A model generated the notes under the pieces. The model saw only the letters and a program-made list of their open reading frames with translations, searched no databases and was not told the DNA's origin. From Antedon bifida (Eukaryota > Echinodermata > Crinoidea > Comatulida > Antedonidae), in assembly GCA_963402885.1 (NCBI GenBank), contig OY727100.1:19439665-19503664 (forward strand): a stretch of 64,000 nucleotides of DNA. Reading direction: 5' to 3'. Both the position numbers and the translations under genes were made by a program. Positions 35,954 to 49,318 of the stretch are shown here, piece after piece. Positions within the stretch are counted from its first letter, which is position 1. Each line of letters begins with the position of its first letter.

Positions 35954-36668
35954 CGAATAAGCATGTCGATATAGCTAGCACCGTGTATTGTCGAACAGGC
36001 ACCACGTAGCCTACTGACGAATAAGCACACTTTCGAAAAAGCACGTACTGTCGAATAAACAATACTGTCGAATAAGCACACTGTTGCGAACAAGCACATC
36101 TGTGGAATAAGAACCACCCTTGTCGAATAAGCACCACGTACTGTCGAATAAGCACACTGTTGCGAACAGGCACATCTGTGGAATAAGAAGCACATCTGTG
36201 GAATAATCACCACGTACTGTCGAATAAGCACATCTGTGGAATAAGAACCACCCTTGTCGAATAAGCACCACGTACTGTCGAATAAGCACACTGTTGCGAA
36301 CAAGCACATCTGTGGAATAAGAACCACCCTTGTCGAATAAGAACCACCCTTGTCGAATAAGCACACTGTTGCGAACAGGCACATCTGTGGAATAAGAAGC
36401 ACATCTGTGGAATAAGCACCACGTACTGTCGAATAAGCACATCTGTGGAATAAGAACCACCCTTGTCGAATAAGCACCACGTACTGTCGAATAAGCACAC
36501 TGTTGCGAACAAGCACATCTGTGGAATAAGAAGCACATCTGTGGAATAACAAGCACATCTGTGGAATAAGAAGCACATCCTGTGGAATAAGAACCACCTT
36601 TGTCGAATAAGCATCACGTACTTGTCGAATAAGCACCAAATTGTTGAATAAGTATCCATGTCGAATGA
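35954..36668. repeat. minisatellite of 17-21-bp monomers
   Basis: About 35 monomers share the core GAATAAGCA and fall into a few types: ending CCACGTACTGTC (21 bp), CACTGTTGC (18), CATCTGTG (17) and ACCACCCTTGTC (20). They recur in the same order as a roughly 76-bp higher-order unit. Monomers at the 35,954 end are degenerate. Because the monomers lack stops in several frames, long minus-strand frames of 174-234 codons overlap here. They are low-complexity artefacts, not genes. Confidence 0.9.
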
Positions 36669-37741
36669 TATCTTGTTACACACTTTCAACATTATATAAT
36701 TAATGTGTAAGATTACACTCCACGTAAGCAAAAGGTTAATTTTATAATGGTAATTGCGTTATGGATATCGAAAAAGGAAGAAATCTGTAATAAATAGATA
36801 GAAACTTTTAAACTATGGATTACTTACAAAAAGTTTACTGTATAACAAAATAACACAATTATATTACTGTTCTATGGTAAAATTTTTATTACTTCTATAT
36901 TATGAGAGCATAATTTAATCAGCTGTTTCTACAATTCTTTCTGTGGTACCGCGCATAACATGAAACCGCCGAATTTCGATCAAATACTACAAATAGTATA
37001 GGGTACATCAATAATTAAATAAACACATTGAACATTTCTTGGGAGTCATGTAATTATATACAGCTGTTGCTAGCACATTTGCATACATCAAAATCAAACC
37101 AATTTAATTTAGGTTTGGAGGGAAGACATTTGAGTGTAAAGGCCTATTTATACGAGATACACAAGGTATTGAACGAAGATAAATAGATAACTATACATTA
37201 TTCCTACAGAAAACAAACGAAATTTTTAAAAACGAAATAGACAAATGTCCATCGTATTTGTATAACAAAATCTTTTTTCAGATAAAATTTACTTATGTGA
37301 TTGAAAAAAAGTAACGCAGACGACCATGCGTTTCCCCGGTTACCATACCGAATACGGGCTTGGTGTGAACAAAGCTTTAAGCTGAAAACAGCGGTGATAG
37401 CGTCATAATATAAATTAAATCGATTGAAAAAAAATCAAAGTCCATATGAATGTTATAGTTATTGATTGTTCATTTATATGAATATAATTATCAGTATTAA
37501 CACTGATTAATTATGGATGACTCTCATCAATCACTTCTCACTATTTATATAGTAAAGCAGATGGTTTATACTATGTCAATGTAATTAAATTATAATAGTA
37601 GTTGGTGAAATGAATACAACCATGATGATACCAAGGCAATCTAACAACGGGACACTGAGCTCGCCTTTCCAAGACTCGTAACCGTCATTTGAGCTTATGT
37701 CTGGCTGCGACAAATACCAATATACCTAATGTACTCTCTGC
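36669..37741. other. non-coding stretch
   Basis: AT-rich DNA without recognisable genes or repeats. Confidence 0.45.
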
Positions 37742-37872
37742 GGAGCTTGGTTCCCAAAAGCAAGGACGTAGACGCAAAGCAAGCGAGTGGATGAATGACA
37801 AGCGACTGTTCGAATAATCCATCGCTTGCGTTACGTAATTGCGCTGCGTCTTTAGTGGGAACCAAGCTTTAG
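37742..37872. mobile_element. MITE of the GGTTCCCACTAG family, copy 1
   Basis: Inverted ends: AGCTTGGTTCCCA on the left and TGGGAACCAAGCTTTA on the right. The inside has the family words AAGCGAGT, GACAAGCGAC, AATAATCCATCGCTTG and GCGTTACGT. The element is 131 bp, with no reading frame. Relatives lie at 41.8, 45.1-45.3, 47.7-48.0, 49.8 and 60.8 kb. Confidence 0.75.
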
Positions 37873-38895
37873 GGACGTAAAACAGATCGTGTCGCAGCCA
37901 CAGATAACCCATTTATCTTCAGAGCTCATACGGCAATGGTGATTTGCTCAGTATCTTCGGAATAATCATTCGGTAATCAGCATCTCATAAAGGTCACATG
38001 TGAAACACGTGTGATACTGTATTATCGACCATTCCTATGATACTGGAGACATATTGAGAATCGGGTGGTGTAATGGGTTTTAGCAAATTATTGTATTGAT
38101 ATTATTTTTATGCTTTTAAACTGCGACTGACCTTGAGCATATAAATTAGCATATAACCAACAATAAATCATTATTAAATTTAAACGATTTAATCGCAAAC
38201 AGTAGCAGTAGCAATATTGATTATCTTTTTCGCGCATTTCAAAAGGAAACTCTTAGAATTAAGATAATACAATGTTAAATGCATGTATGTTAAATCTATT
38301 TATTCTTGGTGCTCAAGTTTTAACTGAAATTGTAAACTTCTATTTTGCTACTACTACATAACGATAACTGTTTTTCGGTAGCGAGGGCAATTAGGACTAA
38401 AAACACTACTGCACAACAATAAGCTTTTCCATTATAAACTCTTCATCTACAATCAATATTATGTTTATTATTAGTGACGATAGGAACATTTTATTTGGTA
38501 TTTAATTTCACGGGAAACGAGTTCTCATTATAAGGTATGTATTTGATGATGTAATAAATATGTCGAGAGAAATTGATCATGGGTATCTGTATCATCTATC
38601 TTTCAGTTAGCAATAACATGATGCAGCCGGTTCTCGTACTGTATCATATCTAGTGACGATAAACATTATGCCGTATCGTGTCTGCTGTCAGCGAGATCCA
38701 TGTCATAGCATAACATACATATTAACTTAAACTAACCTATAATCGGTGACTCGACTATATGAAAAAGGCCATATACAGTTACGTTCTCAAATGTGAGTTA
38801 GTGTTTATCGACCTACCGACCAACCGACCGACATAGTGAGCTGTAGAGTCGCGACTAAATTGAAACGTCCACGTTGGGATTTGAACTGGAAAACC
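37873..38895. other. non-coding stretch
   Basis: Nothing gene-like is seen. A CACATGTGAAACACGTGTG word and following sequence at 37,992-38,065 recur at 49.93 kb and 56.5 kb. Confidence 0.45.
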
Positions 38896-39055
38896 GAAGC
38901 ACTAAGAGCCGAAGCACTAAGAGCCGAAGCACTAAGAGCCGAATCACTAAGAGCCGAAGCACTAAGAGCCGAAACACTAAGAGCCGAAACACTAACAGCC
39001 GAAGCACTAACAGCCGAAGCACTAAGAGCCGACGCACTAAGAGCCGAACAACTGG
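38896..39055. repeat. 15-bp minisatellite, ten units plus a partial one
   Basis: Consensus GAAGCACTAAGAGCC, with single-base variants. The period is a multiple of three and most frames lack stops, which produces Ala/Ser/Leu-rich or Lys/Ser/Arg-rich frames on both strands. There is no supporting start, domain or splice evidence for coding. Confidence 0.9.
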
Positions 39056-39523
39056 ATGGCAACTGAAGAAGTGACTATACTGTATGTCAGGGCATGGAGG
39101 AAATATACAGGGAAATATACATGGTCAGGGCATGTAACAGATGGAATCAATTTGCTGTAAGAAGACACGCACTGTTTACTGTCTCTAGACATGATACAAT
39201 GGAACATTACCGTGGAGCACAGCAATTACAAATCTTGCGTTATACTGAATCGTATTTAAAGCACCGTTCTCTTGCATCTTGATGTGACAACTTGGCCTTA
39301 ACTCAAGTGATTCTAATTTCAGGTAAATGAATGATAACATCGACGATTTAATAACTACACGATCCAATTAATCGAAAACATATTAACATTACATTATTAT
39401 AACAAGAATGAAAATAGAACATTGTCGGTCATTTGACGGTCATTTTTACATGCTCTTTATTTCTTGGAAACGGATAAAATTAGGAAACTATTCTAATTTA
39501 CACAGACGCAGATATGTATATCC

Positions 39524-39645
39524 TGAGCGGAAACCGCCCGTCCGTCCGCATTTTGTGTCACATTGACTTAAATAATGTATATCTTGAGCGGAAACCGCCC
39601 GTCCGTCCGCATTTTGTGTCAGATTGAATTAAATGACTAATGTGT
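39524..39645. repeat. 61-bp direct duplication
   Basis: TGAGCGGAAACCGCCCGTCC begins at 39,524 and again at 39,585, each followed by GTCCGCATTTTGTGTCA and a similar tail. Two units only. GC-richer than the surroundings. Confidence 0.85.
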
Positions 39646-41780
39646 TACAGAATAGCTTCAATGTTTCTATGGTTGAGATTGATTGGTTATTCCAAATTAA
39701 ACTATGTGGTTGCTGCATCCCACTAAGTACTGTACTGTAAACCAAACAACAACAATATCGAAATACCTAATAAACGAGCATAATATTAATAATCCCCAAC
39801 GATGACAGACTGCATTTCTCTTCACTTGAAATCTAAGCCCCGCCCACGATCAGACGATAAATGTGTAACGCATGCACAGATGGGTTTGATCACATACTTT
39901 ACTGAGTTTGTCGTTGTATAACAGATGTACAGCGAGTCTAATCATAAGTATTATATAAAGTTAAAGCTTGTTGAAGCGACCAATTTAAAGGCAGAATATT
40001 AAATATACACATCATACAGGTAAGTAAGCAATTATTATTAACATTTTAAAATAATTTTTTTGTCTTATACAAGGAATGGGATAGGACAACGAACACGATA
40101 AGTGAAGCAAGTAGTCTGTAGGCCCTAATGATTCGAATAGATATAAAAGTATCACATGGTTAGCTAGGTAGAGTGCATACAGATTTAACAACCCTCACAT
40201 TTTAATTGGTCATCGGTTTATCCAATTATCGTGCACGAAATTGCGCAGCGCAATTCTGTGCATGAGGTTATACAACATGCGACCGGCGCATGAAATTGGC
40301 AAATACCGTATAAAATTTCCAACGGCTTTTGCATGATTTAGGACTACTGTATCTGTTGATATGCTGATATGACAACAACAGCAATATGATCCGGCAAAGT
40401 GACAAATGTGTTCGGAATGGTTTAACGTTGTTTTTTTCATATAAAGACATGAAATAAAAAGAATAGGTCGATAATGTAACCGTACATACGTATCGGCCAA
40501 GGTATGAGCACTACGGTACTTTAATGCTATACGACATTGGTTCTCAAAGGAATAACATAAATTGTCATGAATGCAGACGACAAGCAAATAAAGACATTAC
40601 GAATTGCAATAAAAGAAATCATCTTAGCTGGATCATGGATAAAGTACGGACAATTCCGTACATACCGAACGATAAAAATGGGCCAAATTATGAACGGTTC
40701 CTATTATTATTCGATATTGGTTATCAAAAGACTAATAATTAAAAATCGGACGTTATTACATAAATCAATAAACCAGAGCTTCCCCAATCATCAACCTGTT
40801 ACGGTAACCTCCCTGCATTTTTTTTCGATTGCGCTTTTAAGTTTTGGGCGCATCGACTTTTAATTTACTGCTGTGGCTGCTAACATAATTTGGTTACGCA
40901 TGCCAATAATATTATTCCAACTGATCTAGGTATAGCTGAAATGGTCGTGAAAATAAAAATAGGCCTAGATGCTCAAATGTAATTCTTGGAGGTTTAAACC
41001 AAGCCGTAGATTGAATAATATAAATAGGATATATAATCTGTTTTAGATTAGTAGTACATTTTAATTTCACTCTTGTTCTAGAGTAGGTTTCACTCTTTTA
41101 AGTGTGAATATTTTTTTACACACAAAACGAGTGCATCCACTTGCATTACTCTCTTAGGAGTCTCCTCGAAATATTCACCATAACTATAAATAGAATAGAT
41201 ATATTGTCTCCTCTTTTATTCGATATTATTATACAGGGTATCAATAGGCCTAACAGGATTTGATTACGATAATAAGTACATCCACAAAATACTAAAACAA
41301 TTAGAAAAATACATACATTTATTTTTAATGTTTTCTTTTTGTAGCATATTTTTTTAAATGTATCTCTATGCAGCGTTTTAATCGTTAAGCCTGTTTTCCA
41401 GAAAACAGTCGCGACAATCGGATATTCCTGAGCTCTGATTTCTTGCAAATGTTTACGCGTTTCAAAAATTACAAATGGAAATAATATAAACATGAATCAG
41501 CGTGAATACATTCGAAAACAAGCTTTATGTCTAAGGAATTAAGACAATAAGTATCATTTTTCTAATTTTTTTTTGCCAATTATCATAAGACGGTATAAAC
41601 TCTGTAAACTACGTCAGATGAATATGTGTTTGTTTGTTATTTCATTTCATTTATGTATTTGACCACAAACCATATCAAATATACAGAGAGGAATTGGTCT
41701 GGGACTACTAAAGTAAATACGATTACTATAACTACAGGATTCAGCAGCCTGTTACTGTTTTAAAGAATAATTATATTCCA
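39646..41780. other. non-coding stretch
   Basis: Several frames of 60-125 codons occur around 40.2-41.5 kb. None shows a recognisable domain, a plausible splice partner or biased codon use. I treat this as intergenic or intronic DNA. Confidence 0.4.
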
Positions 41781-41893
41781 TAAAGCTCGGTTCCCACTGG
41801 AGACAAAGAAAGTAGAGGCAAGTGACAGTTCAAATAATCCATCGATTATGATTGGTCAAATCATGTTGCGTCACATGATTTGTGACGCAATTT
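41781..41893. mobile_element. GGTTCCCACTAG-family MITE, partial
   Basis: Left end TAAAGCTCGGTTCCCACTGG and internal AATAATCCATCGATTATGAT are present. The right inverted end is missing. Confidence 0.6.
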
Positions 41894-43804
41894 ATTTGGT
41901 TTTCTCATCAATGTTGACATCAAAAGTCAATTTCAAAGTATTGTCGGTGTCGAAGTGAAATCTCTAGATGACATGTTTAAATTGTTTATACTTAGGAAAA
42001 TTAACTCAATTATACAAGACTCAACCCATCCATTACACTCATATATTATTATTAGCAGATGAGAAAGAGCTAGACTGACACAGAAAACAATTTCCACAAA
42101 CCATTTCAAATTTTCAACACTGTACATGGCATGCAATTTATTTAATCAAAACTTTAAAAGATAGTAACTTGTATTCATTTATTTAAATATGTATCACTTG
42201 TATTATTTAATGATCTACTATAGTACAAAACATGTCTCAAAATTGTAAATAGTTGACAATAAAGTAGGCTTGTATCTGTAGTGATAACCAGGCATAACTT
42301 GCAGACACTTTCAGCAACACCGTGCGCTGACTTAATAATGTATACAATTCCTAGAACAATAATGGTAATCTTAAGTGCTGATTTTTAATAAAGTGATATA
42401 CCTCATGATTAAGCTATGCCACCCGGGATTGCCGTTTCGTTATACTAATCAAACAAATTACAGAAAGTCGCCATTTCCATTTAGCATTCAAAGTGATCAG
42501 TCTAAATAATTCCTTGTTTTACCAATCTGTGCAACTTTATGCAAATTGTAGTTTTTTTTCAAATCTTTTTTTCAATATCACTAATACGATTATAAAACCC
42601 AATTTTTATCTAATGAAAATACAGTTTGGAACGTGATCTTGATAATAATTACCATCATTTTAGCATTCTATGTGATTTGGAGATGGTTAAGATCATTTTA
42701 TTCATAATTTACGATAATGAGAATTTAATTTATTCTGTTCCATATTTGCAATAATTCACGTTTCTTGGATATTGATATTGATTCAATTTTTTGATCTTTT
42801 TTAAATTATGAAGCCTTCAAGTTTAGAGTTAATAAACGCATTTACATAATAGACCGTTGGGTAATAATGAATGTGTGTGTGCGTAATTGTGTTAAACAGA
42901 GTTATTGACTAACATGGTCACCAATCTCGGACCTGAGCTGGCGACTATAAACATTTAGATGTTGACCGTTCTATCGCTGCGTTTAGACAATGGAAAACCG
43001 TTTGAAGAGTTATGAAAGTGTAAATGTATGTTCCCTGTCATACGTTCTACCAGGCTCCATTTAATAAATCGATTAAAATGACATAGTTATGATACCTCAC
43101 ATGCTGAGAAACCATTCGTAAATCTATCCTATGTTGGGCCTACGGACGGTTCACACCATTTCATATTTCAAAAAATTAAAAATCAAACCAATTTAAGAAT
43201 AAGCCACACGAATTAACAACATGACGTAAGCACACGTTATTTTAATTCACATGCATTTTGTAACGTGACGTTGCATTAAACGCGCTTAGTTCAGTGGAAT
43301 GGAAATAAAGAAAAACAAAAAGAAAATCATAGGCCTAGCCTAGCCTAAAAAATCCCCTGAACTACCACGGATCGACTCGTGCAGTTTGTTACCGACTATT
43401 TACTGTAGGCTTGTAAAATCCGATAATCATTATACATAACAAAATAACTACAGTAATACTTAATAACATGAGGAATATCAAATATGATTTTTAAAAACAC
43501 TTAAAGATTTCATATTATTACTGAAAAATCAGTTAATATCGAGGGGTTTTTTTGGCTTGTCGTATTGCTCTTGACAATAATTTAATTTCAAAACAAACCG
43601 ATTCTGAAGGCCATTAGCAAACGTGTATTGATGCTTGAGGAAAATAATACCCCTCAACACATCAATTTACAGTGTTATTGAATTGTATAAAACCATGCTA
43701 TAACTCGTAAGAAGCATCGATGCGCAAAGCATGCAGATCCTTTTTTTACATGAAGATAATACATTTTAAGATAAGATTATACGGCGCATCTCTTGGTATC
43801 TGTT
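41894..43804. other. non-coding stretch
   Basis: AT-rich DNA. I see no gene, RNA or clear element. Confidence 0.4.
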
Positions 43805-44076
43805 TTAAGCCTTGTCTACACTATCAAACTTTATGTGACAAAAAAAATGTGATGTGCCTATATATGGAGACGATGACATCATATCACTGCCATATTTGGC
43901 CATATCATTACCATATTTAAGCAATTTTTTGGCCAAACCTGGGAAGAGTGAAATTACAATTAATTTCAGTAGACAATGGTAGATAATGTCATATCACTAC
44001 CATATTTGGGAATATCACTACCTTATTTGGGCACTTTTTTTGTCAAAATGATTTGATAGTGTAGACGGAGCTTTAA
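43805..44076. mobile_element. TTAA-flanked MITE of the TCTACACTATCAAA family
   Basis: Inverted ends: GTCTACACTATCAAA on the left and TTTGATAGTGTAGAC on the right, both flanked by TTAA (43,805 and 44,073). The interior holds repeated CATATCACTACCATATTTGG words. No reading frame. A weak relic of the same end type (GACAGTGTACAGACAGAGCT) lies near 57,880-57,903. Confidence 0.8.
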
Positions 44077-45087
44077 ATAAGAACACGTTTGGATTATTGA
44101 GCGCTTTAATGTTTCATGTGTTGTCGTTTGATCGCATTGTTTTGTATATTAATACACAATCCGCTAGACTCAACGACATTAATAATACTTGCAATCGTAA
44201 GAAGAGCTCTTACTTAACCGATTCACACTTACAATACAACATGGTTACATGGATATCTACCCGAGATAATTTTACTGTAATTTATTGTAATCGCCGTGTA
44301 AAAAAAAAAGATCTGTGTTTATCTCTATTCATACTTCTTCATTTTCAACGTTGTTTGTGCTTTGATATTTTATTCGGACCCCAATGGAAACTAATTCTTT
44401 TATAGGATTAATTGGGTTGTCCTGAATTCATCATCAAATGTTTTTCCTTTTTTTTTTTCATTTTACTGTTTTTATGTATGATATGTATGGTGTATGGATT
44501 CAAAATAAAAACAAACAAACAGCTTCCAAACGTTCGTACCAAGGTGCTACCAGTGTTATAACACTTATGTTACATTTTTTACGCGTGAATTTGGGCGGTA
44601 AGCCTATATCACTATTTATGTCGGCATAAGCATACCTTTAGAATACTGAATTGTGGTAAAAGTGGTAGATTCAAATGACGTTTGTGACATGGACATGTAG
44701 GCCATATACCATTACCAGGAAAATGATGTTTGGGACAATCTTTTGATTGTATATAAGCGCTATATAAATCGAACAACATTACATTACATGCAAAGTGGAC
44801 CGCATTTTCCTATAACTTAATTTCAACCACTGTTTTGTATGCATCTCATACACGTGATATCAAGGGAATTTGTTGGTATATTAAAAATAATTACGTCTCA
44901 GAGAAACGTCATTCGATGAGTTTAAAAGATATAAAATGGACGAATGAGAGTCATTATGTTCTAAGTGACTTATTTTTATGGATAAAATGCTCTTTCAGAT
45001 TACAAAATGTGGTAACAATATCAGTAATGTAAAAATTATACAATGGCGTAAGCGCAATGGAAGATATTTTGTGATGGATTATCTCTC
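44077..45087. other. non-coding stretch with a possible retroelement tail
   Basis: The word GTATATAAGCGCTATATAAA near 44,748-44,770 resembles the 3' tail shared by L2-like LINEs and their SINEs in many animals. No upstream LINE coding sequence is recognised. The rest shows nothing. Confidence 0.35.
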
Positions 45088-45330
45088 AACTGTCGCTTGT
45101 CATTGGTCAGCTCACTTGTGTTGCGTGCGCTACACTACGTCTTTGCGTTGGGTCCTAGTGGAAACTAAAGCTTGGTTCCCACTAGGACCCAACGCAAGGA
45201 CGTAAACGCAACGCAAGCGTGTTGACTAATGGGAAGCGTCAGTTTGAATAATCCATCGCTTGTCATTGGTCAACTAACTTACGTTGCGTTACGTCCTTGT
45301 GTTGCGTCTCTAGTGGGAACCAATCTTTAA
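45088..45330. mobile_element. GGTTCCCACTAG-family MITE (45,166-45,330) beside a half element (45,088-45,170)
   Basis: The full copy has ends TAAAGCTTGGTTCCCACTAG and TAGTGGGAACCAATCTTTA, with internal GCAACGCAAG and CTTGTCATTGGTCAAC. Directly left is the right half of another copy (CGCTTGTCATTGGTCAGC ... GGTCCTAGTGGAAACTAAAG). Confidence 0.78.
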
Positions 45331-47404
45331 AGGTAAAATATGAGGTACCGGTAGTGGATCGGGACACCCTACTTTATCTATAGCACGTGAGTGCACGGAC
45401 ATTCTGCAATGAATACACCGCTACAAGCGCGTAGGCCTACATGGCTTGGTGGCTGTCAATCAATTCAAGTTCATATTTAGTCAAGAAAAAGCAAAATCAG
45501 CATAGATTTTACAAAAGTAAAAGACATTATCCGTGATTGTAAGTCCAATTACAAAATAGCAAAACGTGAAACGTACAAGACGACAACGTACTTAAAACAC
45601 ATTTTAAAAATACATACGGTATTTATACAAACTTCAGTTGAATAGTACAGAATATTAGAATATTTTAACTTTAATAAATAATGCAATGTATATATTATAA
45701 ACGAGGCTAGGTTAACATAACCCAATTAATTTTGGCGCAGGGGCTTCCAAGTACTGTATACTTATATGGTCAATACATTAGGTATTTGTAATCTATTTGC
45801 GTTAATAAAGAACATGAAGCGGAATATATAATCATAATTAACTGATATAATTAATGGATAAGATGAATAATAATCCTTTATACCCCCAGAGGGACTTGAT
45901 TATGTAAAGCAACTTATACCCAGAGGGGTGAATTGTTATGTAACACAATATTATTGATTGAAGCAGCAGGAAAGGATATTTAATCTTAAATAGGAAATTA
46001 TTTATTATGCAACAGTTCGTCTGATTGGTCAACAAGAGGGCGAGGAACTCGACGATATAAGTACGCCAAGTTATAAATGTTCATAAACGCTTCAATATAG
46101 TATACCAACACTGCAGTTGTCAATTCCTTATAGCAGCCTATACAATACAAACAAAACACCTGATGCCCACGTGTGTATTATCGCAGGTGTCGTACTGCGA
46201 CTTCCATTAGGCAGTACAGATTTCTGAGGCCAGCCTATTCGACGTAACTAAATAGAAGGGTGGACAAGGGTCCACGTGGTAGCCTAGTCATAGGCCTTAA
46301 TAGTTCACGCACCCCTATAACATAATAAAACAAAAATATATAACAAATCAAAATCAGGACTAACCAATTATTTATTTATGCAAATACGGAAATCGACTGA
46401 ACAAATTTCGAAATAAACGTAGAGTAGCCTACTCTTCTAATGTGAATGGTTACCGGGGTGACGTGGTTTCATAGAAGTTTAAGCGAATAAAAATGAATGC
46501 TATTAGTGCTTTTTTGATATACAATCGAGGAACTATATTTTAATCTTATATATTATTACTCGATCATGAGTATACTGTTTACATCGATATTAAAGAGCTC
46601 ATTATAAGACATTTGATGACGAATGTATTTTTTTTTTCAAGAGAAAATAATTTACATTTCAAGATACATTACAAGGAACAAGTGTTTAATTGACTTTTGA
46701 ATGGGATTGAGGAGCTTTGTGATTATTCGAACAAGAATGTTGCCGCGCAACCCCCGCACGCACTTGAACTTGAACACCTCATATAGTTGATTACTGTGTG
46801 TGGGTGGTATTACGCTTCATTTGCGCTTAGGTTTGAAATGTAATTATTTCATTGTTTTATTCTTAATTGCATGTTTGTTTATTGTTTTAATTTTCAAATA
46901 GACAAGGAACATTACCGTGACATCGAATGGGAGTCTTCACACTAACGTGAAAATTCAGTTCATTATATTGCAAAAAGAGCGTTCATTTACCTCATATATG
47001 TTCTTCTAAATTGTTTCTACTTTACCTTTCTGCTTTTTAAATACCAATTAAAAACGCAATAAGGTTTCACAATGTGCGCACCCAAGTGTAAATTTAATTA
47101 TTATTTAACATATAGTAAGCTAATATGGAAAGCTGAATTAGAACAGTCATTGGGTATAAGGTAATACATTAATAAAATGTAGGAACACAGGGTTAATAGT
47201 AATACAGGCACGTTCGTATTAACACACTGCATAATAAATACCCTGTTAATATAGAAATGCGTATTTTCCTGAGACAAATCAACAGTATCTAATGAACTAA
47301 GTACACACACGATCTAAATTATGTTTTTCATTTTACTTGTGCAAACAAAAACAAATTTGGAGATAATCTTAAACAATATACTTTCAGGACATGTTTACGT
47401 TTAG
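45331..47404. other. non-coding stretch
   Basis: No gene, RNA or clear element is recognised. Short frames lack domains. Confidence 0.4.
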
Positions 47405-47525
47405 TCTAGTGGAATGATCGAGCGGTTAATAAATCGAGGGCGCCGTACACCATAGCTAACATCGACACCATAAGCCCAAAGCTCTCCCTGGACCATTTAC
47501 TTCTGGTGGTAGAACAAGTCGATTT
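47405..47525 (+). repeat. possible tRNA-derived SINE remnant, copy 1
   Basis: ATCGAGCGGTTA resembles the A box of tRNA-Ser/Leu-like promoters. The following sequence (GGGCGCCG, CATAGC, CAAAGCTCTC, GGTGGTAGAACA) recurs in the same order on the minus strand at 52,287-52,385. No clear B box is seen, so SINE status is tentative. Confidence 0.45.
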
Positions 47526-47687
47526 GGATCGTGTGCACCACACCCAGTGCACCTTTTGTTCTGTACTGAACTGGTTCATCTCCTCCCTGTCGCTGTTGAC
47601 CAGCAGACGACAGAGCACCGTCTCCACACAAAGCCTAGGCGGCCACTTGACGCGACGCAAACAGGTCCAAATTGTCGCAAGCAATAA

Positions 47688-47959
47688 ACTTTCGCTTGTC
47701 ATTGGTCAGTGCGTTGTGTCTACGTCGTTGCGTTCGGAGCCAGACTTTAAAGCGCGGTTTCCACTAGCGACACAATGTAACGCAATCTACGCAACGTAAG
47801 AAAATGCCCTTCCAATAATTGTGTTTGCCCCCGCGCGTGAAATCAAACCTGCGATGTTTGCAGCACTGTTGCGTCGTCGGTTCCCACTTGTGATTACGCA
47901 ATACAGCACTTTGCGTCGATACGTTGCTGCGTTGCGTTCTAGTGGGAACCACACTTTAG
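47688..47959. mobile_element. GGTTCCCACTAG-family MITE (47,747-47,959) beside a half element
   Basis: Ends TTAAAGCGCGGTTTCCACTAG and CTAGTGGGAACCACACTTTA, with an enlarged interior. To its left a right-half copy (47,688-47,750) repeats the arrangement seen at 45.1 kb. Confidence 0.7.
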
Positions 47960-49275
47960 GGAGATAAAAGTCATAATGTTTCACAGCGCTTTCGGGCGAT
48001 TATTATGCGAATCCATGGTCCGTTATATAACTTGCAGGGGTTGTGTTATGTTTTTTAACCATTTAATATAAAGATAGACATAAATTTCAGTGAAAATGGT
48101 TTTTCAACACGTAGCCAACATATAACTATATAAGGTAGAAATTTAGAGAAATTGAGGATAAATTACATTTTTCCCCTAAATATTTAAATTAATTCATTTA
48201 TTTTAAGAAAGGACTGTCTAGAATAAAAATGTTATTCAACATATGTAATATGGGCCGAAGGAGAAAGAATCATTCTCGTAGTTGAAAGCCTTTATGAAAC
48301 CCATATTTAAGAACGCAGAATTATAGTATTATGTTACAAATAAAGGTACATAATTTCATTTAAATCACTATCAATTGTTATTGTAATATTGTAATCTTAT
48401 ATTCCTATTGTATACACAACCAACTATTGATTGGTACTTTAACAGGTCTATAAATCTAAATGAAAAGAGACACGCAATGTATCAACATCAAAAATGTAAC
48501 AATGCTAGAGATATATTTGTTGTTATTCATTTCTAATGGGATACGTTAATTGTAATCCGGCCTGCTCATCTCAAGTATTATCAGCCTAACATTTTAATTT
48601 ACGTAATGTCATCTTCAACTTGTTTTTCCAATTATCTTGCAAACTTCTCATCGCAAAAGTCGTTTACATAATGTTTTAATCAATGCACTTTGTAGAAAAT
48701 AATGGAGAAAGCTCGTAAAATATACAATGCATTATTTTTATAATCATCTTCGTGTCGTACACCTTTGTACACATTAAATTGACCCTATTAAGTTATGGCA
48801 AAAACGCACTGAAATGAAGAATTTAAATTGTTGGAAATTGATTGTGTCTTATTGATCAATCTATATAGCCGATTACTACATACGATGCATGAAGACGAAC
48901 ATGTTGAGATGATACTGTACACAATACACATGGTACCCAAAGTGAAATCCTCATCGGTATTGGATTCAAAGAAGATTACGGTTTTGAAAGTCAATAACGG
49001 GTTTTGGAAGCCAGTATACTTACTGATTTCAAAGAGGCTTACTGAAAGCCAAGGACAGTAATGAAATCAATGGTGGCGAGTAGGCCTACAGTCTAGTACC
49101 CACAAGCAGTTATTGGCATCAAGAATGGTATAGCCTATTGAAGAAGGACGGGTAGCAAAACAATGTAAATTTAATTTTAATCGTCATGAAACTGATGAAA
49201 TTCGGACCCACGTCAGCCACTCAGATCAGGAAAGGTGGAGACAATTTTCGATTCAAATACAGTACAAAGTGTTAA
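47960..49275. other. non-coding stretch
   Basis: AT-rich. A 77-codon frame at 48,828-49,061 has no recognisable domain. Nothing else stands out. Confidence 0.4.
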
Positions 49276-49318
49276 CAATCACAAGAGGTTATCCTGCAAC
49301 TTCGTTGCGGATAACCAA
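49276..49318 (-). mobile_element. solo 5' end of the Helitron-like family (type D)
   Basis: CAATCACAAGAGG precedes a hairpin GGTTATCC...GGATAACCAA with inner arms GCAAC/GTTGC. It matches the 5' end of E3 (9,789-9,829) but has no element body or 3' end attached. It shows the family is dispersed and that type D ends exist elsewhere. Confidence 0.8.

Noticed and set aside
35954-36668. CRISPR-like repeat array
   Set aside because: No constant repeat with unique spacers; the monomers are all related variants, and the genome is animal.
35901-36731. Minus-strand frames of 90-234 codons
   Set aside because: All overlap the minisatellite and are open in several frames at once because of its monomer composition.
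38805-39074. Frames rich in Ala/Ser/Leu or Lys/Ser/Arg on both strands
   Set aside because: They are translations of a 15-bp tandem repeat, without start context, splice sites or domains.
40210-41493. Frames of 98-125 codons on both strands
   Set aside because: No recognisable domain, atypical composition, and no homologous copy or splice partner in the window.
47406-47702. 98-codon minus-strand frame
   Set aside because: It overlaps a repeat that recurs at 52.3 kb and a MITE half, and has no domain.
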